DNA of 7,109 nt, taken from positions 1 through 7,109 of the forward strand of contig JABDPH010000175.1 in assembly GCA_013042925.1 (NCBI GenBank). Direction: 5' to 3'. The notes beneath the pieces are model-generated. The model saw nothing but the letters and a program-made list of their open reading frames with translations. It was not told where the DNA came from and searched no databases. A program made the translations under genes and the position numbers. The stretch comes from Eudoraea sp. GTDB taxonomy: Bacteria; Bacteroidota; Bacteroidia; Flavobacteriales; Flavobacteriaceae. Positions 1-5,789 of this stretch are shown one piece after another (position 1 is the stretch's first letter; each line of letters begins with the position of its first letter).

Positions 1-195
1 CTCCTGGATAATTTTACCCTTGAGGATACCAGAAAGGCGGTAAAACTTATAGGAAATGACTGCTTAACAGAATCGTCCGGCGGAATTAATGAGAATACCA
101 TTAGGAAGTATGCTGAATGCGGTGTAAATTATATTTCTTCGGGGGCACTAACGCATTCAGTATTTAACAAGGACTTGAGTCTTAAAGCAATATAG
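1..195 (+). CDS. nadC: Nicotinate-nucleotide pyrophosphorylase (carboxylating), C-terminal end only
   Basis: The gene is cut by the left edge; the last 64 residues are read in frame 1 up to TAG at 193-195. NadC (quinolinate phosphoribosyltransferase) is cytoplasmic and converts quinolinate and PRPP to nicotinate mononucleotide, CO2 and pyrophosphate, a step of de novo NAD synthesis. The visible piece matches the end of the family's alpha/beta barrel: LLDNF at the left edge, ESSGGI at visible residues 24-29 (the phosphate-binding strand-loop), and YISSGALTHS at 44-53, followed by the usual short tail after a DLSL motif. The family is about 280-290 residues, so some 220 are outside the window. 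The next gene starts on the base after this stop codon, which suggests co-transcription and possibly coupled translation. The family assignment is firm; whether the full gene is intact cannot be seen. Confidence 0.93.
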   Translation, partial: LLDNFTLEDTRKAVKLIGNDCLTESSGGINENTIRKYAECGVNYISSGALTHSVFNKDLSLKAI

Positions 196-1158
196 ATGTC
201 GGAGGAAATAGAAAGAAAGCTGGAAAGTATTCCGATAGTCAAATGGGTAGTAAGATTACTTAAAAAGATTAAGCTTCCTGCCTTTGAAGGACTTTCCTTA
301 TATGATCTTGTTGAAATGTACATAATAGGTATAGTCCAGGGTGCACTTTCAACCCGTGCAAGCTCTATTGCTTTCAGTCTTTTTATGGCTCTTTTTCCCT
401 TACTTATTTTCCTTTTTACATTAATCCCTTTTGTTATACCCTATGTAAGCGTTGGGAATGAAAATTTTGATAGTCAGTTTCTCGAATTTCTAGAGTCATT
501 TTTACCAGCTGCAACTGGTGAATATTTTGAAGTAATTTACTATCAGATAAAGGACCAGCAGAGTGGTGGATTGGTATCAACTGCTTTTATTTTATCCATA
601 TTCTTAATGACTAATGGGGTGAGTGCAATTTTTGGCGGTTTTGAGGATTCTTACCATATAAATCTAACCAGAAATTTCTTCAAGCAATATGCCTATGCCA
701 TGATGGTTGGATTTCTTCTTTCCATCTTATTAATCGTTGGTGCGGTTGGTTATATATACTTTGAGTTCTATATTCTTCAATATCTAAATGAATGGGCTGC
801 ACAAACGGGGGGATATGATCTTTCAGAAAAAGATATTGCAGGGGCTCGCATTGGTAAAACACTATTTTTCATCCTACTCTCATACCTTACCACCGCTATC
901 TTGTACTATTTTGGTACAAGAGAAGGTAAACAGGCTAAATTCTTTTCTTATGGTGCCTTAATGACTACCTTTTTATTTTTATTAACATCCCTTTTGTTCG
1001 GCGTTTATATTGACAACTTTGCGAGGTATAACGAATTGTATGGCGCATTGGCCGGATTATTAATTCTTATGGTTTATATATGGCTGAATTCCAATATATT
1101 ACTTCTCGGATTTGAACTAAATGCGACGCTCAACTACTTGAGAAAAAAGCATCAGTAA
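196..1158 (+). CDS. YihY/BrkB-family inner-membrane protein
   Basis: This is a 320-residue polytopic membrane protein of the YihY/virulence factor BrkB family. The family was once annotated as ribonuclease BN by mistake and its molecular function is unsettled. A cytoplasmic, charged N-terminus (about residues 1-45) precedes about six hydrophobic segments near 57-82, 124-147, 168-195, 220-239, 250-274 and 281-306. Family marks are TRASSIAFS (53-61) leading into the first membrane helix, and the C-terminal stretch from YGALAG (282-287) to GFELNA (305-310), which ends in a short basic tail. The ATG at 196 directly follows the nadC stop and gives a full-length N-terminus; no clear Shine-Dalgarno sequence precedes it, which is normal in this phylum. 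It lies between nadC and priA on the same strand with gaps of 0 and 36 bp, so it is probably in an operon with them. The family call is strong, but no substrate or role can be read from the sequence. Confidence 0.92.
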   Translation: MSEEIERKLESIPIVKWVVRLLKKIKLPAFEGLSLYDLVEMYIIGIVQGALSTRASSIAFSLFMALFPLLIFLFTLIPFVIPYVSVGNENFDSQFLEFLESFLPAATGEYFEVIYYQIKDQQSGGLVSTAFILSIFLMTNGVSAIFGGFEDSYHINLTRNFFKQYAYAMMVGFLLSILLIVGAVGYIYFEFYILQYLNEWAAQTGGYDLSEKDIAGARIGKTLFFILLSYLTTAILYYFGTREGKQAKFFSYGALMTTFLFLLTSLLFGVYIDNFARYNELYGALAGLLILMVYIWLNSNILLLGFELNATLNYLRKKHQ

Positions 1159-1194
1159 TGAGGTTTTGGTTAAATAAATAGACAGTATACCAGA

Positions 1195-3651
1195 ATGGAA
1201 ATATTTATTAATGTCATACTGCCAATTCCTTTGGAAAAGCATTTCACATATCGCGTTTCCGAAAACGAAGCAGCGCAATTAAAGCCGGGAATGCGAGTGG
1301 CGGTACCATTTGGAAAGTCTAAGATCTACACGGCTCTCGTTGTTAAAATTCATAACAAACCACCCTTGGTATATGAGGCTAAAACTATTCATGATATTCT
1401 TGATGAACAACCTATTGTAACTTCAAATCAATTAAAGCACTGGCAGTGGATAGCGGATTATTACATGTGCACACTTGGCGAAGTTTTTAGAAGCGCAATA
1501 CCCAGTGCCCTTTTGTTGGAAAGTGAAACGCTTATTTTGCCTAATAAAGATGTCATAATTGATGAAAATCAATTAAAAGATGACGATTTCCTGGTCTACG
1601 AGGCCCTTAAATACCAAAACATTCTGCGTGTTAATGATATAATGGAAATTGTCGATAAAAAAAATATACTCCCTATTCTCAACAGGTTATTACAAATGAA
1701 GGCCATTGTTTTGAAGGAAGAAATTCATGAGCAGTACAAACCCAAAATGGTGCGCTATGTTAAGCTGGGTGAGAAGTATAATTCAGAACCTGAACTTGAG
1801 AAATTGCTAAATTCACTCACCAGAGCACCTAAACAAAGTCAGGTTGTACTTTCATTATTTCATCTTCAGGCATCCAAAAGAAAACCGATTAAGCTTGATG
1901 AACTGGAAATTGAAAGTAAGTCGAGTAGAGCGGTAATTCGCGCACTAATAAATAAAGAAGTTCTTGAAGAATATTTTATCCAGAAAGATCGGGTGGTGTT
2001 TGATAGCACGAAGACGCTCAAACCGCCTAAGGAATTGAATGAATATCAGGTAGAAGCATTAAATACAATCCAACAAAACTTTACTAATAAAAAGGTTACA
2101 CTCTTAAAGGGGGTTACCTCCTCCGGTAAAACGGAAGTATATGTAAAGCTAATTGCAGAATGTCTGAGAGAAGGAAAACAAGCTCTTTATCTGGTTCCGG
2201 AGATTGCTATCACTACGCAACTCATTTCGCGATTACTTGAATATTTTGGGTCTGCTATATCCGTTTTTCACTCCAAATACAATATGCATGAAAAAGTTGA
2301 GGTTTGGAACAATGTTTTGAATAATAAACCAAAAGCACAACTGATCATTGGCGCTCGTTCTGCTTTGTTTCTCCCTTTTGCAGATCTGGGTCTGGTAATT
2401 ATAGATGAGGAACATGAAACTTCGTTTAAACAGTATGATCCCGCGCCACGATATCATGCCAGAGACGCTGCAGTCGTGCTCGGAGGCTTATTTAATTCTA
2501 ATGTACTATTAGGTTCTGCAACTCCTAGTATAGAAAGTTATAACAATGCGCAAACTGGCAAATACGGATATGCTCAGATAGAGCGAAGGTTTGGAAATGT
2601 ATTAATGCCCGATATGGAATTAGTGGATATTAAGAGTCAGTATCGAAAAAAACGAATGAAAGGGCATTTTTCTGAACGTCTCATAGAGGAAATTACAGAA
2701 ACACTAAACCTGGGAGAGCAAGTAATTTTGTTTCAAAATAGAAGAGGGTATGCTCCAATTTTAGAATGTACTACTTGCGGACATTCTCCTCAATGCCCGA
2801 ATTGCGATGTAAGTCTGACATACCACAAGCAAAGAAATCAATTAAGATGTCATTATTGCGGACATCATATGACTTTTCCCACTAGCTGCCAGGCTTGTGG
2901 AAGCAATACATTAGACACCAAAGGCTTTGGCACGGAACAGGTAGAACAGGAATTAAACTCATTTTTCCCATCTGCAAAAGTAGCACGGATGGATTTGGAC
3001 TCTACCAGGGGTAAACATGCATATGCTAAGATAATTCATGCCTTTGAAAATCAGGATATAGATATATTGGTAGGGACTCAAATGCTTACGAAAGGGCTCG
3101 ATTTTAGAAATGTCAATCTTGTGGGAATAATGAATGCAGATGCGCTTTTAAATTTTCCCGATTTCAGAGCACATGAGCGCACATATCAATTACTTACTCA
3201 GGTAGCTGGCAGAGCTGGTCGTACCAAAAAGAGGGGAAAAGTAATAATTCAAACCTTCAACCCTTACCATCAGATTCTTAAACAGGTAACCACAGGAGAC
3301 TATACAGGAATGTTTCAGGAACAACTCTACGAAAGGGAATTATATAAATATCCTCCGATTACGAGGATCTTAAGGATTAGCTTTAAACATAAAGATTACA
3401 ACAAATTAAATGAAGCTTCTGCCTGGTTTGCAAAGGCTTTACAAATTGCTCATAAAATTAGTATATTGGGCCCTGAATTTCCCCCGGTTGCCCGTATACG
3501 CAATCAATACATAAAACATGTCTTGATCAAAATTCCAAAAAGCGTATCTCTTCAAAAAACAAAAAAAAACATCAAAAGAATTCAAAATTCTTTTGATGCT
3601 ATTGCTAAGTTTAAAAGCGTTCGTATAATCTATAATGTAGATTATATGTAA
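1195..3651 (+). CDS. priA: Primosomal protein N' (replication restart helicase PriA)
   Basis: PriA is a 3'-to-5' superfamily 2 DNA helicase that recognises stalled or collapsed replication forks and reloads the replisome. The 818-residue protein looks complete; E. coli PriA is 732. The N-terminus (about 1-105, from MEIFINVILPIPL) is the fork 3'-end binding domain, followed by a winged-helix region. Helicase motifs are in order: Walker A GVTSSGKTE (306-314), Walker B DEEH (404-407), GSATPS (440-445), QNRRGYAP before the zinc region, GTQMLTKGLDF (627-637) and QVAGRAGR (669-676). Eight zinc-binding cysteines sit at 525, 528, 534, 537, 552, 555, 565 and 568, the arrangement typical of PriA, so both zinc sites look intact. 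The ATG at 1195 is chosen because the family N-terminus begins there and in-frame stops lie just upstream. The last 50 or so codons also carry a terminator for the opposing gene, and the stop codon abuts that gene's stop codon. Confidence 0.97.
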   Translation: MEIFINVILPIPLEKHFTYRVSENEAAQLKPGMRVAVPFGKSKIYTALVVKIHNKPPLVYEAKTIHDILDEQPIVTSNQLKHWQWIADYYMCTLGEVFRSAIPSALLLESETLILPNKDVIIDENQLKDDDFLVYEALKYQNILRVNDIMEIVDKKNILPILNRLLQMKAIVLKEEIHEQYKPKMVRYVKLGEKYNSEPELEKLLNSLTRAPKQSQVVLSLFHLQASKRKPIKLDELEIESKSSRAVIRALINKEVLEEYFIQKDRVVFDSTKTLKPPKELNEYQVEALNTIQQNFTNKKVTLLKGVTSSGKTEVYVKLIAECLREGKQALYLVPEIAITTQLISRLLEYFGSAISVFHSKYNMHEKVEVWNNVLNNKPKAQLIIGARSALFLPFADLGLVIIDEEHETSFKQYDPAPRYHARDAAVVLGGLFNSNVLLGSATPSIESYNNAQTGKYGYAQIERRFGNVLMPDMELVDIKSQYRKKRMKGHFSERLIEEITETLNLGEQVILFQNRRGYAPILECTTCGHSPQCPNCDVSLTYHKQRNQLRCHYCGHHMTFPTSCQACGSNTLDTKGFGTEQVEQELNSFFPSAKVARMDLDSTRGKHAYAKIIHAFENQDIDILVGTQMLTKGLDFRNVNLVGIMNADALLNFPDFRAHERTYQLLTQVAGRAGRTKKRGKVIIQTFNPYHQILKQVTTGDYTGMFQEQLYERELYKYPPITRILRISFKHKDYNKLNEASAWFAKALQIAHKISILGPEFPPVARIRNQYIKHVLIKIPKSVSLQKTKKNIKRIQNSFDAIAKFKSVRIIYNVDYM
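3553..3598 (-). terminator. Intrinsic terminator of the LytTR regulator gene, inside priA
   Basis: Bases 3570-3582 (CATCAAAAGAATT) and 3586-3598 (AATTCTTTTGATG) are perfect reverse complements: a 13-bp stem with a 3-base loop. On the plus strand the stem is preceded by nine A (3561-3569), a C, and six A (3554-3559). Read on the minus strand this is a hairpin followed directly by T9, G, T6, the form of a Rho-independent terminator. It begins 53 bases past the regulator's stop codon. It is one-directional, since no T-run follows the stem on the plus strand. It lies within priA codons for about residues 787-801. The stem has only three G-C pairs, so strength rests on stem length and the long T-run. 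No equally good terminator for priA was seen on the plus strand beyond 3651. Confidence 0.82.
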
Positions 3652-4344
3652 TTAAACATTGCTTAATGCCTCTGCCAATTCTGTTTTTTTGTTTCTACTC
3701 AATGGAATAGATCTGCCGCTTACTTCAACATTCTTACTGTTAAATTTCTCTATCTTCTCAAGATTAACAATATAAGACTTATGAATTCGCAAAAATTTAT
3801 CTTCAGGTAATTGTTTTTCAAAAGCCTTCATCGTTGAAAGTATAACGATATTAGCCTCATCTGTAACCAGTTTTATATAGTCACCTAAAGCTTCTATCCA
3901 CTTAATTTCGTTAAGGATTACCTTTCTTTTCTTAAGATTACTCTTAACAAAAATATGCTCTTCATCTTCATTCACCTTATTCATTTGCTCATATTTGGCT
4001 ACTGCTCTTTTCACAGAAGCATCAAAACGAGCCATTGTAATGGGTTTATGAAGATAATCCGTTACATCATAGTCAAATGCTTTGAGGGCATAATCCGGTT
4101 TTCCTGTTATTAAAATTACCTGTGGTCTGTTCTCTAAGGACTCTAATAGATCAAAACCGCTAATAATAGGCATTTCTACATCAAGAAAAATCAAGTCGAT
4201 TTCATTATTCTTAATGCCGTTTTTGGCTTCAATGGCATTACTGTAATCAGCAATAAGGGCTAGGTTAGGATGATTGTTAACTAATTTTGCAACTGCCATA
4301 CGTTGCATAGACGAATCATCAACAACAATACTTCTTAGTTTCAT
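3652..4344 (-). CDS. LytTR-family DNA-binding response regulator
   Basis: This 230-residue response regulator has an N-terminal receiver domain (about 1-118) and a C-terminal LytTR DNA-binding domain (about 130-228). The receiver has the acidic pair D9-D10, the phospho-acceptor D55 in FLDVEMP, T80 in the switch position and K100 in the HKP motif, so it looks able to be phosphorylated. The LytTR domain shows the usual features: FVKS (132-135), IKWIEALGDYIKL (147-159) and the segment FLRIHKSYIVN in the second half, with a terminal RNKK motif. Such regulators usually pair with LytS- or YpdA-like membrane histidine kinases, but none is in the window, so it is an orphan here. Its stop codon (3652-3654) touches that of priA, its terminator lies inside priA, and it is divergent from rpsF across 240 bp. 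The ATG at 4344 gives a normal receiver start (MKLRSIVVDD). Target genes are unknown. Confidence 0.95.
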   Translation of the reverse strand: MKLRSIVVDDSSMQRMAVAKLVNNHPNLALIADYSNAIEAKNGIKNNEIDLIFLDVEMPIISGFDLLESLENRPQVILITGKPDYALKAFDYDVTDYLHKPITMARFDASVKRAVAKYEQMNKVNEDEEHIFVKSNLKKRKVILNEIKWIEALGDYIKLVTDEANIVILSTMKAFEKQLPEDKFLRIHKSYIVNLEKIEKFNSKNVEVSGRSIPLSRNKKTELAEALSNV

Positions 4345-4350
4345 AAAGGG

Positions 4351-4385
4351 GTTGATTTGTGGGGTTAAATCATCGACAAATTACC
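4351..4385. repeat. Imperfect inverted repeat upstream of the LytTR regulator gene
   Basis: GTTGATTTGT (4351-4360) and the reverse complement of ACAAATTACC (4376-4385) agree at 8 of 10 positions, including a perfect 6-bp core ATTTGT/ACAAAT, with a 15-base spacer. The right arm overlaps the weak candidate -7 element of the regulator gene and the left arm lies 7 bases before its start codon. It could be an operator for a dimeric protein, a weak leader hairpin, or chance in AT-rich DNA. Confidence 0.3.
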
Positions 4386-4406
4386 GAAAAAACAAGTTTA
4401 ACTGCA
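4377..4406 (-). promoter_or_regulatory. Weak candidate promoter for the LytTR regulator gene
   Basis: On the minus strand a TTG (4406-4404) is followed after 19 bases by GTAATTTG (4384-4377). The spacing fits the Bacteroidota promoter pattern, and the TTTG half of the -7 element matches, but the TA half does not. Transcription would start near 4371, leaving a leader of about 25 bases before the ATG at 4344. No better minus-strand match to TAnnTTTG was found in the intergenic region, so this is tentative. Confidence 0.25.
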
Positions 4407-4462
4407 ATAAAAGTTGTAAACATTGTTAATAATTCCGTGTAAATGGTAAATGATTATACATT

Positions 4463-4485
4463 TTAAGTTTTTAGGTTAAGTTTAA
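4463..4485. repeat. Short direct repeat in the divergent intergenic region
   Basis: The 8-mer TTAAGTTT occurs at 4463-4470 and again at 4476-4483, so the copies start 13 bp apart. A related CAAGTTTAA is at 4393-4401 and AAAGTTGTA at 4410-4418. The GTT-centred units resemble the loose 9-bp half-site known for LytTR proteins ([TA][AC][CA]GTTN[AG][TG]), matching about 8 of 9 positions in the two main copies. The gap here is shorter than the 12-13 bp usually reported between half-sites, and the region is very AT-rich, so function is uncertain. Confidence 0.3.
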
Positions 4486-4529
4486 TTTTTATGATTCTTG
4501 ATAGCTATAACGAAGATTTTTTCAATTTC

Positions 4530-4560
4530 TTGTAATTAGAACTAATAATTATTACTTTTG
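4530..4560 (+). promoter_or_regulatory. Promoter of the rpsF-rpsR-rplI operon (Bacteroidota sigma-A type)
   Basis: TTG at 4530-4532 is followed after 20 bases by TACTTTTG at 4553-4560, an exact match to the TAnnTTTG -7 element used by the Bacteroidota primary sigma factor, with near-standard spacing to the -33 TTG. The start point should be around 4565-4568. That gives a short A-rich leader of roughly 17-20 bases before the rpsF ATG at 4585, with no room for the structured S6:S18-binding leader known in some other bacteria. Confidence 0.75.
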
Positions 4561-4584
4561 CGCTCCTAAAAAATATATAACAAC

Positions 4585-4923
4585 ATGAATAATTACGAAA
4601 CTGTTTTCATTTTAAATCCCGTTCTATCAGATACTCAGATAGAGGAAACAGTAAAGAAATTTGAGGATTTCTTAAAGAAAAATGGGGCCAAAATGGTCGC
4701 CAAAGAAAATTGGGGGCTAAAGAAATTGGCTTATCCAATACAGAACAAAAAAAGTGGTTTCTATCACTTATTTGAATTTACTGCTCCTGGCGAGGTTATA
4801 ACACCCTACGAACAGGAATTCAGAAGAGATGAGCGTATTATGCGTTTTCTAACCGTTAGATTGGATAAACATGCCATTGAATGGGCGGAAAAAAGAAGAA
4901 CAAGATTAAAAGCTAAAGCGTAA
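4585..4923 (+). CDS. rpsF: 30S ribosomal protein S6
   Basis: S6 is a small-subunit protein that binds 16S rRNA in the platform together with S18. The 112-residue product has the family start [11 protein letters not shown] (residues 2-12), the central [12 protein letters not shown] segment and the conserved [16 protein letters not shown] region, then a basic C-terminal tail (RRTRLKAKA). Length is normal for the family. It is the first gene of a tight operon with rpsR and rplI and is preceded by a strong Bacteroidota-type promoter. The start has an A-rich leader instead of a Shine-Dalgarno sequence, as is common for highly expressed genes in this phylum. S6 and S18 form a pair in the ribosome, which fits their adjacent genes. 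Confidence 0.97.
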   Translation: MNNYETVFILNPVLSDTQIEETVKKFEDFLKKNGAKMVAKENWGLKKLAYPIQNKKSGFYHLFEFTAPGEVITPYEQEFRRDERIMRFLTVRLDKHAIEWAEKRRTRLKAKA

Positions 4924-4928
4924 GTAAT

Positions 4929-5225
4929 ATGGCATCTATAGAACAACAAGCAAAAGGTAAAAAGGACGGTGAAATCAGGTATTTAACCCCCCTTAATATT
5001 GAGACAAATAAGCAAAAGAAATATTGCCGATTCAAGAAATCCGGTATCAAATATATTGATTATAAAGATCCAGATTTTTTGATGAAACTAGTTAATGAAC
5101 AAGGGAAGCTTTTACCCAGAAGATTGACAGGAACTTCATTGAAGTACCAGAGAAAAGTGGCCCAGGCCGTTAAGAGAGCACGTCATTTGGCACTTATGCC
5201 TTATGTTGGAGATTTATTAAAATAA
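4929..5225 (+). CDS. rpsR: 30S ribosomal protein S18
   Basis: S18 binds next to S6 in the platform of the 30S subunit. The 98-residue product contains the conserved core [21 protein letters not shown] followed by [29 protein letters not shown], as two adjoining stretches near the C-terminal half. The N-terminal extension (about residues 1-28) is longer than in the 75-residue E. coli protein. Only one cysteine is present (C33, in KKYCRFKK), so there is no complete zinc-binding cysteine set. The gene starts 5 bases after the rpsF stop, which implies coupled translation and leaves no space for the ssb or priB gene found at this place in some other bacteria. Confidence 0.96.
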   Translation: MASIEQQAKGKKDGEIRYLTPLNIETNKQKKYCRFKKSGIKYIDYKDPDFLMKLVNEQGKLLPRRLTGTSLKYQRKVAQAVKRARHLALMPYVGDLLK

Positions 5226-5238
5226 AAAACAGCGGATC

Positions 5239-5691
5239 ATGGAACTTATTTTAAAAGAAGACGTTCAAAACCTTGGTTTTAAGGATGACGTAGTGAAAGT
5301 GAAGAACGGTTATGGTAGAAACTACCTGATACCTAAGGGAGTAGCCATGCTGGCAACTCCATCGGCCAAAAAAGTACTTGCCGAAAATTTAAGACAAAAA
5401 GCTCATAAAGAGAAAGAAGTAATAGCAGCGGCCAATAAAACTGCTGAAGCATTGAAAGAACTGAAGATTAAAATTTCAGCTAAAGTAGGAGCTGCAGAAA
5501 AATTATTCGGGTCTATATCCAATATGGATGTTGCGGAGGCTTTGGCTAAAGAAGGACATGAAATAGACAAGAAGTACATCATCATTAAGGGAGGAACTAT
5601 TAAACGTGCAGGACCTTATGAAGCTCAAATTAGGCTTCACAGGGATGTGTTAGTAGAATTTCCTTTTGAAGTTGTGCCAGAAAAGAAGTAG
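5239..5691 (+). CDS. rplI: 50S ribosomal protein L9
   Basis: L9 binds 23S rRNA at the base of the L1 stalk and helps keep reading frame and translation fidelity. The 150-residue product shows the N-terminal rRNA-binding domain with the family signature running from LGF (about 12-14) through VKNGYGRNYLIPKGVA (about 21-36). A long, Ala/Lys/Glu-rich connecting helix follows (about 40-78), then the C-terminal domain with KLFGSISNMDVAEAL. Length and domain order match the family (E. coli 149). It is the third gene of the operon, 13 bases after rpsR, and is followed within 21 bases by a strong intrinsic terminator that closes the unit. Confidence 0.97.
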   Translation: MELILKEDVQNLGFKDDVVKVKNGYGRNYLIPKGVAMLATPSAKKVLAENLRQKAHKEKEVIAAANKTAEALKELKIKISAKVGAAEKLFGSISNMDVAEALAKEGHEIDKKYIIIKGGTIKRAGPYEAQIRLHRDVLVEFPFEVVPEKK

Positions 5692-5711
5692 GCCATATCG
5701 GTTAATAACTT

Positions 5712-5745
5712 AAAAGAGCTATGTTCGCATAGCTCTTTTTTTTTT
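5712..5745 (+). terminator. Intrinsic terminator of the rpsF-rpsR-rplI operon
   Basis: AAAAGAGCTATG (5712-5723) pairs perfectly with CATAGCTCTTTT (5728-5739) around a TTCG loop (5724-5727), and the T-run continues to 5745, ten T in all. The core stem GAGCTATG/CATAGCTC is 8 bp, extended by four A-T pairs. It starts 21 bases after the rplI stop codon. The loop is a UUCG tetraloop but closed by G-C and not the especially stable C-G. On the minus strand only four T follow the core stem, so it acts mainly on the plus strand. Confidence 0.95.
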
Positions 5746-5789
5746 ATATTTTTAATCTCTTGTAATTCTAACAACTAAACTCAAAACCA

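Noticed and set aside
129..323. Minus-strand open frame of 64 codons over the nadC/yihY junction
   Set aside because: It lies across two well-supported plus-strand genes and has no recognisable protein features.
680..862. Minus-strand open frame of 60 codons inside the YihY-family gene
   Set aside because: It is antisense to a clear membrane protein gene and resembles no family.
2233..2457. Minus-strand open frame of 74 codons inside priA
   Set aside because: It overlaps the helicase core including the Walker B region; the peptide has no recognisable motif.
3655..3690. Possible plus-strand terminator for priA (CATT/AATG hairpin and later a run of seven T)
   Set aside because: The stem is only 4 bp and the T-run is separated from it by about 20 bases, so it does not form a credible terminator.
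4384..4389. CCGAAA, which recalls the core of the S6:S18-binding mRNA leader motif
   Set aside because: It lies about 200 bases upstream of rpsF, well before the predicted transcription start, and I saw no supporting stem around it.
4491..4535. A 14-codon open frame (MILDSYNEDFFNFL) in the intergenic region, plus strand
   Set aside because: It is very short, has no promoter or start signal of its own, and its last codons overlap the rpsF -33 element. Chance is the simplest explanation.
5403..5585. Minus-strand open frame of 60 codons inside rplI
   Set aside because: It mirrors the Ala/Lys-rich helix of L9 and is a composition effect.
5745..5752. TATATTTT as a -7 element for the receptor gene
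   Set aside because: The final G of TAnnTTTG is missing, it overlaps the terminator's T-run, and no TTG lies at the right distance upstream.
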